This document shows positions 23,489 to 35,271 of a DNA stretch of 64,000 nt, piece after piece. The stretch is taken from positions 62,001-126,000 of the forward strand of contig JBEWZL010000246.1 in NCBI GenBank assembly GCA_045837725.1, in the 5' to 3' direction. Under the pieces are notes generated by a model. The model worked only from the letters and a program-made list of their open reading frames with translations. It made no database searches and had not been told where the DNA came from. A program made the translations under genes and the position numbers. Numbering within the stretch: position 1 is the stretch's first letter; every line of letters begins with the position of its first letter. This DNA comes from Vermamoeba vermiformis. Lineage: Eukaryota > Tubulinea > Echinamoebida.

Positions 23489-26048
23489 ATGGAGAGCAAA
23501 AATAGCTCATCATTAAGCCTCAACGTTCCTGATCGCAAAGACAAGGACAAGAAGCATAAGGACAAAGACAAGAGCGGCCACAGATCTCACCGGGAATCCA
23601 CTAGCGGTACTAGCCCTCGCCCCGATATTACCGAAGACATTTTATCGAAGCAAACTGGTATTGTCCATAATAAGGGTGCTAACGAGTGCCCCATTGAATT
23701 TGTAACGGTCTACTCCGATCGAGCGGAAGTTACCCGCCGAGTTAATGCTGTTATCGAAAAAGAAGGTACGCCTATTCTAACCTAATTATTTGCACGTTGA
23801 AAATAATTTATCAGAATTATTTAAGATTTTACAACCGAAATTTAATTCCGTGCGTAAATCCAAAAAGGTCTTTAATGATTATTGTGGGCTTGTTCGGTAA
23901 TATTTTACTAATTCGATTGCGATAGGTGTTCAGCAAATCGTAATTAGTGGTCTTTCAGAAAAAGGTACGTTATTAGCCTCGATATTTTGCTTCTAAAAAT
24001 AGTCGCAATTTAGATGTGGCTAATAAGATTCATTTTAGTTGATCCCAACAGTGTCCGCGTGTCAGGTGGTGCCGGTAAGGCTACTATCCTCGAAGTTTCC
24101 TACGAGAACAAGCACCACTCTATTCCCGGCGAAACTCCGTCTCAACAGCTTTTGGATGAGCAAAAGAAACTCGACCGAGAGCTTCAAAAATTGCAAAACC
24201 TTAGATCTAGAATCGATGTAAGCTTACCTATATTATTATTACCGCATTTCAAATTATTTAACCTGAATTTTTTGTCGCGTGTACTGGATTTGAATCTGAT
24301 TTTTTTTCGCCTTAGGAACAACGCAACTGGCTCAAGAATTTCTCTGATGGCAAGCAAAAGATCAACGAGCACAACAAGATGAGCTTGGAAGATGTTGCTC
24401 AGTTCATGAAGTTCTATTTGGACAACTTGAACAACATCGACGCTGAGACCGAAAAACTCGATCTGGCCATGGAAGGTAAATATTAATCTATAATATTACT
24501 AAATTATCATTCGCTTTCTATTATAATCACGTTAATAGAGCTATGATAATGTTTTGAACTAATTTAAATCCTTTTTAGAGCTCCGCGAAAAGAGAAACAA
24601 ATTGAACACGGAAATTTCCACGAAACAAATCAGCCGCAGCGAGTACCGCCGTGAAATTACCATCACGGTCTACGCTCCTGGACCAACAGATCTGGTCTTG
24701 CAAGTGAGCTACATTGTGCACGGTGCCTCGTTCAACAGTTCTTATGACGTGCGTGTCTCGACCAAGAGCGGCACTCCCACGTGTCAATTGCACTATTATG
24801 GTGTCATTACCAACACGACTGGCGAGGACTGGAAAGACGTCAACATGTCACTTTCCACTGCCAAGCCCTCGTTGGGCGGTCACCCTCCTGACTTGCCAAC
24901 TGCTTACGTCAAGTACCGCGAGGAGGTCCCTGGTAAGTACTTAAGATAGACTATCTTTGCATAAATTTACTAACGAATTCTGGCAATCTTTTCCAGTCCC
25001 CATGTACTCGCCTGCTTTGGAACGACAATACTCCACCGAAGAATTGTTCTACGAGAAAGAGATGAAAGCTCCTCCTCGAAGAAAGAACTATTCGCTGAAA
25101 AGGAAAGAAGCGTCTTATGACGACGAAGAGGAGGATTACGACTCGGGTAGCGATGAATACAGGGCCCCTAGCATTAATGTCATGACTACACGTGTTGAGA
25201 CTGCTATGGGTAGCGCGACTTACCATATCCCTCGTGCTTGCTCTGTAGCTGCTGATAACAAGCCTCACAAGGTAAGTCACATCCGCCAGATTCAGATCCG
25301 ATCCTCTGAACCATTTTTATTACGAAATATTTTATTATTACTATGATGGATATCTTCGTGCATCATATTAATAGTTAATGGTTAGGTCTCCGTCATCTTG
25401 TTGGACTTGACCGTTGACATTTCGTACGTGTCAGTTCCAGCCCTGGCCGCACGTGCCTACATGAAAGCCATGGCCAAAAACACTTCGCAGTACCAACTCT
25501 TGCCGGGCTCTATCAACGTGTTCTTAGACAACATCTTCTTGACGCAATCGAGCTTGAAGTTCACTAACCCCGGTGAAGAGTTCGAGTTGTACTTGGGCGT
25601 GGACGAGTCGATTAAGGTCGAATTGAAGCCCGCTGAATTGGTCAAGGGCAAGACTGGTATCATCAAGAAGACTCGCACTCACGATATGAAGAACTGGATC
25701 GTCATTAAGAACACTAAGACTACTCCTGTAAGTATCACAAATCGATCAGATCCGCGGATCCAGATCAACCATCAACATTGCTCAAATTCTCTAACATAGT
25801 CCTGTATTAACATACCTTTCTTATATTAGGTCAAAATTACCGTCAAGGATCAATTGCCTTTGTCCAACAACGAGCAGATCAAGGTCAAGTTGAACGAGCC
25901 CCAAGTCGTTAAAGGCAACAACGCCTTCTTGATTGACGAGAACAACCATTTGGTCTGGAACATTACTATTGAGGGTGGCAAGGACACTAGACTCGCATAC
26001 CACTACACTATCGAGTACCCTGCTGAGAAGGAAATTGCTATTGTCTAA
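23489..26048 (+). CDS. DUF4140/DUF4139 protein
   Basis: Eight exons (23489-23765, 23926-23964, 24039-24217, 24316-24475, 24579-24932, 24997-25271, 25386-25727, 25830-26048) give 614 residues. After a Lys/Asp-rich, Ser-rich N-terminal tail comes DUF4140 (VTVYSDRAEVTRRV), then a coiled-coil stretch (QQLLDEQKKLDRELQKLQN and the next exon). DUF4139 follows (YRREITITVYAPG, LQVSYIVHGASFNSSYDV, EDWKDVNMSLSTAKP). An acidic insert (EEEDYDSGSDEY) lies mid-way. The C-terminal beta-rich part ends YTIEYPAEKEIAIV. The family is cytosolic or cytoskeleton-associated with unknown biochemistry. Codons ending in C (AAC, GTC, TTC, ATC) are favoured more than in neighbours, suggesting high expression. Confidence 0.9.
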
Positions 26049-26313
26049 AAACGAACCAGATCCGTTCGTGAAACAAATGCTAAATTATTTATTATCACTG
26101 TAGTTTATTAGTAAAACGGTTTTATTTATATACTTTCAATGGGTCCTTTTAACACTGAAAAGTTAGCCTCGCAACGATGGATCCAACGTGCGGTACATTT
26201 GCAGGATTTTTTCGTTGTCGGAGAATGCAAGGCCATGGGGCAACAGTACCTCTTCGTTCGTGAACGATCTGTTTTTCCAGGTCAAATTTTGTCAAGATTA
26301 GAATTTATGGATC

Positions 26314-28382
26314 TTACTTGGCGACAACGAATAAATGTGTAATGGGATCTATGCATTCTTTGTGAGTTCTGTAGCCGTAGCTCCCGTAATAGCCACCAAC
26401 TCTTTTCGACGTAAGCACAATTCTCAGAATTCCATCGGCGATGTGACTCCATTTGCCGTACACTAATTAATCATATTGTTAGGAAACTTCCTGGAAATTT
26501 AGTATTAATACTTACTCTCATGCTCCGAGGTATGAAAAACTACTTCAGATTTGGGTTTCAATTCGAAAACGCTTCCGGTCCAATTTCTAAAAGTTAATGA
26601 CGAATTTTCGGGCAAGATTCTGTTCAAACCAAGTACATTAACAAGGGATACTAGGGAATTGATTTCAGAACCTTACGTTGGATTTTGCTTCAGCAAGTCG
26701 TAACCTGAAATTTGAGCTTGTAACGCTAACGTCGGACGATGTTTCAAATAATAGTCATTGTTAAGCAAGAGGTCCATCTCTTGGTCTGTTACAACGGAAC
26801 GCGCACCTTTTGCAAGTAAGAATTCGGTGTACCTGTAAAAACGAAGGATTTTAGTTCTAACAACAAAAAAAATAAATTATAATTTATTCTGAGAATTTTT
26901 CGACCGGGGCGGATACTATGGTAATACTCACCATATTGAAGGGTTGATAAAAGAATATCTTAAGATATTAAATTGGTAATTGTCCAAGTAAGAAGGCAGT
27001 GGCAGATTGATGTCTAAAGCAAGAAGTTAATATTCGCTCATCAAATAACGTTAAATTATGTCACCTGCGCCTAATTCTATCAAATAATCAATTAATGATA
27101 GTTTTTGCCGGATATTGTCCTTGTTGAACAACGCGATTGGCAAATAAGGCTTTTTTACGTCAAATATAGCTCCGCATTCGATCAATACAGAAAAAACCTC
27201 TCGCGTTTCTAAAAATGCTGCATATTCTAACGGCGATACCTAAATCATAGCTGTTAGATCCCTATTTAGCTCATTCTTAAATTAATAAACCAACAGAATC
27301 CGGATCTTACTTGTGCCTCGAATTCTGCAGCATGAGGAGGCAATCTGCGCAGAGTGGAGCTACTAATTGTCTTATTTAAATCGTATTGAAATTCTGGGAA
27401 CGATTTTTGGAGTCGGCTGAGTTGGCCAAACAGATCGGTAGCAGGAACGTCCTAATACGTCTTAATATATTGTTAAAAGTTGCGATTATTTCTTACTGAT
27501 ATTCCCCAGCATGCATTTGGCAACGATGATACGTAGAGAAGGCTAAATAGCAAACCTTCTTCAAATTTTTTGAATACGGACATTACAAATTTGACGGTTT
27601 TCTTGCTGGTGATGTTGTCTTTTAAGCAATACTCCGCCAATAATGATAGTAATGCAACTAAGTGCTCGAACTTTGCGGGAAGCTCGATCTCGGCCAAGCA
27701 GATCTATTTGTTTTATGGATGCGGAATTTAGTTCGCTGACTAAGCAGTTTAAACGAATAATTTAATACTTACGTCAACGATATATGTTAACACGTTATGA
27801 GCATCGTGTTCAAAGATCTTTGCGAGCAGATCTTGGCGTTCCACCGGCCCTCTTTGTCTTTGGAGCAGTCCATTCTTCGCGCGCATCGGTTTTATCCGAG
27901 CCAAAACAGTATTATAAGAAGGATTAATCAAAGCAAACGCCAGAAGCTCGGAATTATCTTCTTTGATGGCGCGCTAAAAGAAATTAGTATCTTTCCGAAT
28001 CTGATCTCAAAATAATGATCATATCTACGTACCAAAAATACATGTTCTAGATATACCGTTCGTAGTGGTATTTTTGCACGAGAATGTAACGTCTTACGAC
28101 TGCAGCAATCAAAAATAATTATTCAAAAAATCTATATCTTTGTTAGACAAATAGCTTAATTATAAATACAAACGTGAATGGTATTTAAAACGATCGTCAA
28201 ATTTAGTCTTACGAGGTATTTTCAAGAAACAGGTGTTGTAGCTTCAGATCGTGTGCTAGATTCCCATACATCGATCTGTTGGTTAGCAGCATCGCTGAAA
28301 AATCCAGCAAATCGAAATATTTAGCCACATAATAGAATATATCTTGTGGGAGGTCTGAAAGGTTGGTTTGGTGGTGCTCCAT
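26314..28382 (-). CDS. F-box protein with ankyrin-like repeats
   Basis: Ten exons (28382-28213, 28099-28033, 27973-27773, 27703-27497, 27451-27311, 27239-27065, 27013-26932, 26832-26677, 26586-26516, 26462-26314) give 472 residues. The N-terminus is an F-box (LSDLPQDIFYYVAKYFDLLD). The middle is helical, with ankyrin-like stretches (SPLEYAAFLETREVFSVLIE, IDYLIELGADINLPLPSY, YTEFLLAKGA). The C-terminus is a small beta-rich tail (WTGSVFELKP, VGGYYGSYGYRTHKEC). The likely role is SCF substrate recognition through the repeats. It is divergent from the next F-box gene, with only 162 bp between start codons, and both begin with similar MEHxQ peptides. The two may be old paralogues in their F-box part. 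Confidence 0.78.
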
Positions 28383-28544
28383 TTTGTGATCAAAAGGCGT
28401 AACTTTTCAATACCCTGTACGTCCTTTCGGATGGCTATTAATACAAAAAACGAAACACTGTTTGTGCCTCAAAACGGGACTAAAGAATATTGCTGGCTAA
28501 AAACGTTTTTTTGTGAGCTATGGATTTTTTATTTGGCAGCGAAA

Positions 28545-30645
28545 ATGGAGCACTACCAAATCAGCTTGCTATTTGAATTGCCGACCGAATTATTATTCGA
28601 GCAACTTAAATATTTATCCGTCGATAGCATACGTCGGTTGTATTCTACATCGAAGGCGTGTTCCCATCTCGTGAGCAGTTTTTTTGAATCTCAAAGAAGA
28701 ACCATTAAATATTGTTTAGTGGATGCGGATATTAATATAAAAGCTGATAAGAATCCTCACTATAGTCCACTTGAAGTTATTTCAGAGAGTAAGAAAAACA
28801 AATTAATTATTATTCTCGATTTCAGTTATAGCGCACAGCCTAAATTAATTTTACTTAAATTAGCTAATTTTTTTCAAATTTAACTGTCCTACAATGCGTA
28901 ATGTTAAGTTATTACATTAATAGTAAAAATTAAAAAAAAATTTGGTGCTGCCTGAAATCGGGAAAAAAATATCAAGTCCATTTAATATTAATATGTGACA
29001 TCAGATGCAATTGATCTTGGCTTAAATACGTTTGGAACACAGTTTGCACGATCAAAGAACCTGCGATGCAATCATCGAGCTTTAGCTGCGGTAAATTAAC
29101 TTCGTGATCTCTTGTAATTGGATCCGAATCAACGTTATTCTGACTTATTAATAGTAACTTTCCTTATATAGAGTGATATAGTCTTAATTCCGTTCAGTTG
29201 GTCGACGATCCTTTTTCATGGACCCAAGAAAATTGGTTCTTTGCTCTTCGATTCGTTGCTGAGTGTCTACGTCCTATTAGGCAGCCCTAATATCCATCTT
29301 ATAATTGATGGGACCATGAATAATGATATGCACAAAGAAGGTACGAATTTTTTGGCGACATCCAAGTCAGTTTTAGATCTCAAAATTTAATCGCTGATGA
29401 ATAACCTCTTTTTAACTTCTTATAATTTTTAGCGTATTTATCATGGGTGCCAGAATTATTAGCAGCATTTAGAGCAGTATTGGGCGATAAGGCGTCGCAT
29501 ACAAAAATTATTCCGATCAACAGTCACCAAAAATTCCAATTCAACATTACTGAAAAGGTAAATTTTACATCCTTATATGCATAATATTGGTATGGTAATA
29601 TTAATATCCAATCGTATAACTTATAAAGTTGAAAGTCAGACAAATCCGCAAAAAATTCTGATCCACATCATTTTTAGAGTTACGATTGGTACGATGGCCC
29701 AACTCTTCGCGAATTATTAGAAAATTCAACGAAATTTCGTGCTCCGTACGGTTTAAAAGACATTCTAAGCCCTGCTTCAATGATCCTAATGAATCCTTTT
29801 TTAACAAAACCGTTGGTTTTTAACTTACGTAAGTATACGTTCAATGTTATAAATATACTTATATTATATACAGGTGGTATTAGCGAGAATATAAGACCAT
29901 TACATGGTGCTCTTGGAATCGTTCCGCCGGGTGAATTTGGAGAGTATTTATACGGACCAAAACGACTTCCATATGCTCCCCCAAAAATCATATCAAATGA
30001 TAAAATATCAACTGCTAAGTATGGAAATTGCTATTGCTCATTGACAGTGATCAAAAATCAGTTGCGGCCAAGGTTTTTTAATGAGATCTACATCGCCGGA
30101 TATCGATTTATAATTAGAGTCAATTTAATAGCAAAAGTTAAGGACGGAGAACGTACTCTAGTACTTAGCGCTAATGCAGGTAATATAATAATAAGATATT
30201 ATGGAATTTTAGTGCCTAATTACAAATTTTTTTAGGCGATCAAGTCGAAGCCATCGTTACGTTCATGAAAATTCCCACGATTTGGTCGGTAGAATACCGC
30301 GATACAAATATTCTGCACGAATGTATTCCAAATGAAGGTAACTTAAACATTTTTTAGTCGATCTGCCGGATTTAACTAAGGTATTTTTTGACAGATCCGC
30401 TACACAAGAATATTTTTGGAAAATTCGTGGTTAGAGATCACTGGGAGGTCGTATTAGTAGGAACTATTAAGAAGCGATGCGAGTTAACTCAAACTGAGCG
30501 AGATAAATTCTTCGAGGAAGACACCGTTGAAAATCATGAAAAATTTGGCCGCAATTACCACCGCGACGAAAAATCAAACCGAAAATTGCAGAAAAAACTT
30601 GAGGCAAAAGCGAAAAGATCTACCAATCATCATAAGTTTGTTTAA
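28545..30645 (+). CDS. F-box fused to degenerate eEF1A-like core (copy A)
   Basis: Eight exons (28545-28788, 29005-29090, 29172-29340, 29433-29557, 29678-29828, 29874-30179, 30236-30337, 30395-30645) give 477 residues. Residues 1-45 are an F-box (LPTELLFEQLKYLSVDSI, STSKACSHL). The rest follows eEF1A. ASDIVLIPFS matches the ADCAVLI strand, LIIDGTMN sits where VNKMD (G4) belongs, YDWYDGPTLRELLE matches MPWYKGPTLLEAL, ALGIVPPGEFGEY matches the VPVGRVETG loop, and FGKFVVRDHWEVVLVGTIKK matches FAVRDMRQTVAVGVIK of domain 3. The P-loop region and G4 are gone, so GTP binding is unlikely. A Lys/Glu-rich tail follows. Presumed role: SCF adaptor using a dead eEF1A scaffold. Confidence 0.75.
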
Positions 30646-31003
30646 TTTTGTCTTTTTATTGCCGTCAAGTTACGAAATAAAATGCATCGAGCGAGATTCC
30701 ATGCTTCATTATCTAACATTACTTTTGCATCCGCACATCGGCATAATTATATTAGGGCTACCGTTATGGCTGAAATTCCCCGAGATAAATAATCTCTGTG
30801 CCACAGTATCCGTTCTTTATGGAATTATTTATTAATTTTGCCGCAAGCAAAGAAGAGAAACAAAGTCAGGATGTGAACTATCTTATTATTTGGCTATTAG
30901 AATTTTCGTCGTATTTATGTTCCTAAAGATTGAAGAATGTGAATCATAGATAGAGAAAATATCAAGGGTTTGCTTGCGATATTTAGTGCTGTGTAACGCA
31001 ACA
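30646..31003. other. Intergenic gap
   Basis: This 358-bp AT-rich stretch lies between two same-strand genes. It should contain the terminator of the F-box/eEF1A gene and the promoter of the propeller gene. No further feature is visible. Confidence 0.3.
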
Positions 31004-33859
31004 ATGAATAGAGTGGTCTATATATTTATTATCTACGGGCTATTGAGCCATTTGGGACACGCAGGTAATAATTTTAAACAATCGATCGAAAATTTTTACG
31101 TTTAAAAATTACCAATAATTAGTGCATTATGTTTAAATATTACATTTACTATTATACAATTAGTAATTAAAACGGCCAAGATTAATTTATTTTGATTTAA
31201 TTTAATAGGAAGTATCGAATGGCAACAAGTCACCCCAAAGCCCACAAACTTCAATTTTATTGCGTCCTATACATTCAATGGCACCGAAATATTCACTACA
31301 GGACACTCGGCAATCAGTAGCTCGGATTATACAGGTGGAATATTGGTTCGCAACGGTTACAAGTACGAATCTGACGTATCGTGTTTCATAAATTCAAATT
31401 TAACGCTTTAAATAGCTGGGAATATACAGCGTGCTATCCGTATCCAGTTATAACCATCGAGTCTCTCACCTACGTCCCGCATCTGAATAAGATTTTGGGT
31501 GTTGGCGGTGAAAGTGTCGTTACATTTGACCCAAAAAACATTAGCAGCGGTTGCGTGGTTAGCACTATTGATAAAGCGTATCGATTATACGGTATGAATT
31601 CATAACGATCTAAATAAGACTTTTTTTTCAAAAGTTCGTTTTGGATTTGATCCGAACACGATTTTACCCGTCAATTTTTTTAAGGTTATATTGCCCTTTA
31701 ATAAGAATAAGTACCTAATTATTTATTTTCCAGCGATTGCTTCCGGAAACGGCGTTATTCTCGCAGCCAATAGCGATTCGTCTTTATTGTTCAAGTCTAC
31801 TACCGGAACTTATTGGAAGTAAGAAAATCCGCTTATATTATAATAGAAGCATTATATCATAATATAATATATCTATTACTCCAATTTATATTAATGAGTG
31901 ACCTAATTGTTGTTGTAGACAAATTGACAAGTTGCCGTTCAAAGATTTCCGTGGCTTGGTATTCGACGCCACGTACAACAAGTTTATGCTCGGTTCAGTG
32001 AACGGCACATTTGCTTCAGTGAACGGTGAAAACTGGTGGAAACTCGATTCGAACAACAACAATCTGACGTTTACTCAGCTGAAAATTTATGCCAATAAGA
32101 TTATAGGAACTGCGTAAGTAATATTATTATCTTTATAGCTAAGAAATTGTTAGCGCCAAGCGCATCCGCCAAACGTATTTTAATTTTTTTTTTTAGGTAC
32201 TTAAATTCCGACAAGATTTACACTCGCCGAGTATACATTAGTGATAACTCAAATACGACTTTGCATTGGACGGATATTACGCCGATGAATATTAGTAGTT
32301 CCTCCTATTTCAACTTCCCTATGACAACCGAATCCGGATCGACTATTTTTACTTCCTTGCGAACAGATTCATGGTTTGGACCCGGCTTTAATACGTCAAT
32401 TTGGAGAACCGAGGACTTTGGCAATACTTGGCAGCTTGTTTTCAATCAAAACAACAGTTTTGTTCCTGGTACCATTCTGCGATCTGGGTAAGTCAATCAG
32501 ATCTTCGAAATTTCGTGCCGGAAAATATCGCAATATGGTTTATTAGCATGAAGGGAACCACACATTTTTTGTATAGGGTTTTATTAATTAATTTTTAGTT
32601 TTTAATCGAGTTTTTTTTTCCAGTACAAATTTCTAATTTTATCGTTTTACTCAGAAATGAATGGCTGATTGGCGGTCAAAACGGCCGATTAGTCTCAACA
32701 ACTGATTGGACGACATTTACGCCAATATTTCCAACCTACTCGCTGTCAACTGAAACTTTTAACCACGTCGCATTCATTAACGGTCAATTCATTCTTTCTG
32801 GTGCGTATTCAGTGTACCGAAGTGTCGATGGATATTCGTGGGATAAGCTCGTAGATTATGGATTTTATTCGATCACTTATTCATCGATCTCCAAGTTGTA
32901 CATTGGTATTCCTTCTACGGGTATTTATACAAGGTAAAGAATTTATTATAATTCCTAGAAATTAAAAAACCTTTATTTTAACTTTATAGTTATAGCTAAC
33001 TTGAAGTTTACCGGTCTAACAGCGCTATATTTTTTAGCCCGGATCTGAAAAACTGGACAAAAGCAACAATAGAGCAAGATATTCCCAATCGACTATACTT
33101 CACTCGTACACCTCTTCAGACCAAAGAAGGTTATCTTCTCGTCTCAGGTCAAATAGGCGATGTGTTCTATCCAACGGGACTTTGGTTGTCGCAAGACGGT
33201 GGTCAAACTTGGTCAAAACTCCCGCTGAAATTCAGCACGGCTACTTGTGGACAATTTTTAGCTATATTAGGCTATGCTAATAGCACAGTGTACTTATCGT
33301 GCCCAAGTAAGTTTTCGGTTTCGTGGATCCGGCGAAAAAAAAAAAACAAATTTTAAACATTTTCTATTACTGAATAGGCGGCTATTCTGTTACGATGTCA
33401 ACCACGAACATCACTTCAAATAGCTGGCGTCGAGAAAACGACAATTACTACATGTTCTTGACTGGTGGTGCCGGATCCGTTCAAGACACTCTTGTCGCTC
33501 TAACTGACGTAAGAACAGTGCCAACAGATATATATAGCTTTAATACTAAAATTTTATTATTATTGCAGATCTATAGTACAGGCAAACTCTATCAAATTAA
33601 GAATCACAATTGGATCACGACCCAGAAGTTTTACGATCCGAACTGGGACTATAACCTCCTGCCTCGCAACCAATTGTTCGTGAACGGCAAGTTTTGGACA
33701 TTATTCCGCTCAGGACTAGCGTACTCGAGCAGCGATGGCTTGACTTGGACCACAGAAACAGTGAACATGTACGGCATCCGTCACATGACATTCGGCAATG
33801 GTCGTTACGTTGCTGTTGGAGATCTAGGCACGATTTTAGTTGGAAAAGATAATAATTGA
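31004..33859 (+). CDS. Secreted BNR/sialidase-like beta-propeller protein
   Basis: Ten exons (31004-31064, 31209-31362, 31416-31591, 31734-31818, 31919-32113, 32197-32487, 32655-32933, 33038-33306, 33378-33508, 33569-33859) give 643 residues. A signal peptide (MNRVVYIFIIYGLLSHLGHA) precedes repeated propeller blades with BNR/Asp-box-like motifs: SVNGENWWKL, RTEDFGNTWQLV, SVDGYSWDKL, SQDGGQTWSKLP and SSDGLTWTTE, ending YVAVGDLGTILVGKD. Asp-box propellers occur in sialidases, sortilins and glycan-binding proteins. I see no sialidase arginine triad or transmembrane tail, so it is probably secreted with a binding role. The exon 2 to 3 join uses donor AA|GTACGA; a later donor would break frame. 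Confidence 0.85.
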
Positions 33860-34001
33860 TGTTATAAATAAAAATTGGAGGAAAAGAATTGACTTTACTG
33901 TTTCACTGAACCGTTTGTTCACAGAAAGGCGCCGAATATTTTTTGACCGTTATAAACTACGTATTATTTAGTTTATCTGTAGTGTTAGCACAAAAGTAAT
34001 A

Positions 34002-35061
34002 ATGAACTTATTTGGCTTTTTGTTAATTTGTGCAGCGGATATTTCCGAAAAACTTAAGCTGGCCATGTTGGCGCTTAAGACTTGCACGATCCCTGCCAAC
34101 CGACTTAAAATATTGTTGCAGACGCAAGTAAGTAGTATTATATCATTACTACATGGATCGTTTTATTGGTGCCCATTGTAACAAGAAGGTACAATTGATT
34201 ACTTTGGTGCGGCTTTTATTGACACTGTTGCAGATTTGAATTCCAAATTTAATTTTTTTTAAAGTAACTTGACCATGTTTATATATACGATACTAATAAT
34301 GATTTTAGGGATTCAAAGAAAATTTTGGAATTTTTGGTGCAGTTCAAAGTCTTTACACGGCTGGATTTGGTTCAATTTGGACTGGCGGTTTATTTACTAT
34401 ATCGAAATACTATATGGGAGTATTAATTGCTGCGGTACAAGAGAAAGTAAGAAGGAACCGGATCCATAGTTATTACACGGATGGAGGTGTGCGGCCTTCG
34501 CAACAGTTTTGGCTCTCTTGGCAGTTCCAACTCGTGCTGTCAACATTATTAATGGCACCTATTGACACCTTAATGGCAAGATCGATGTCTTCGTTGCCGA
34601 GTTCTGAATTTTCAAGTTGGAATCTGATTCGCAAGTCTTTTGGATCCGCTGAACAGATTCTATCGCTCTTTAATGGTGTGCCAATTACTCTATTAATGGT
34701 ATATATATATCGCAGCATCCGAAATTCTTGGATCCCGCAGCTCCAACGAAGCGCTAAAGTCACACCCGAAGAGGCTCGTTTATTCGATTATTTGTTAGCC
34801 ATAATTATAAGCGTAATTATATATCCATTGGACACCATCAGACAAAATATGATGCTATCAACGACTATGGATATGAATCCTATGACAGTAACTGCTGATC
34901 TGTTCCTGAAAGGTGGATTTGGTGCATTTTTCGCGGGAATGGGCGTTAAGATTTTCAGCTCATTGCTGTTCTCTTTCATTGAAGGTGGTGCGAGATACTC
35001 TAATGACAGTGGCCGCAAATCTATGGTTGAATACATGAGCTACAATACTTATGGCATTTAA
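34002..35061 (+). CDS. Divergent mitochondrial carrier family protein
   Basis: Two exons (34002-34127, 34309-35061) give 292 residues, the usual carrier length. Three repeats are recognisable by their PxD/ExxK/R-type signatures: IPANRLKILLQTQ, APIDTLMARSM and YPLDTIRQNMM. Each is followed about 25 residues later by a helix with a glycine-rich turn. The first signature has Asn in place of the acidic residue and Leu-Lys in the following positions, so the salt-bridge network is weakened. Carriers exchange nucleotides or metabolites across the inner mitochondrial membrane. The spacing and the Leu-Gln-Thr-Gln end of repeat 1 recall ADP/ATP carriers, but the RRRMMM signature is absent. The substrate is unknown. 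Confidence 0.75.
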
Positions 35062-35271
35062 AGGTTGTACCCTGATCCTGAACTAAGTACCGGAAAGAGT
35101 TATGTACTAATATAAGTAAAACATAATATTATCTAGTATTGCCTTAGTATTATAAGACAATCCAAGCTTTTCTCTTCTACAACATAAGACCCCGAAATAT
35201 TTTAACCGAGCGACTAAATTAAAACCGCTCCAATAAACTACACTATCTATCTTTTATACATATTATGTACA

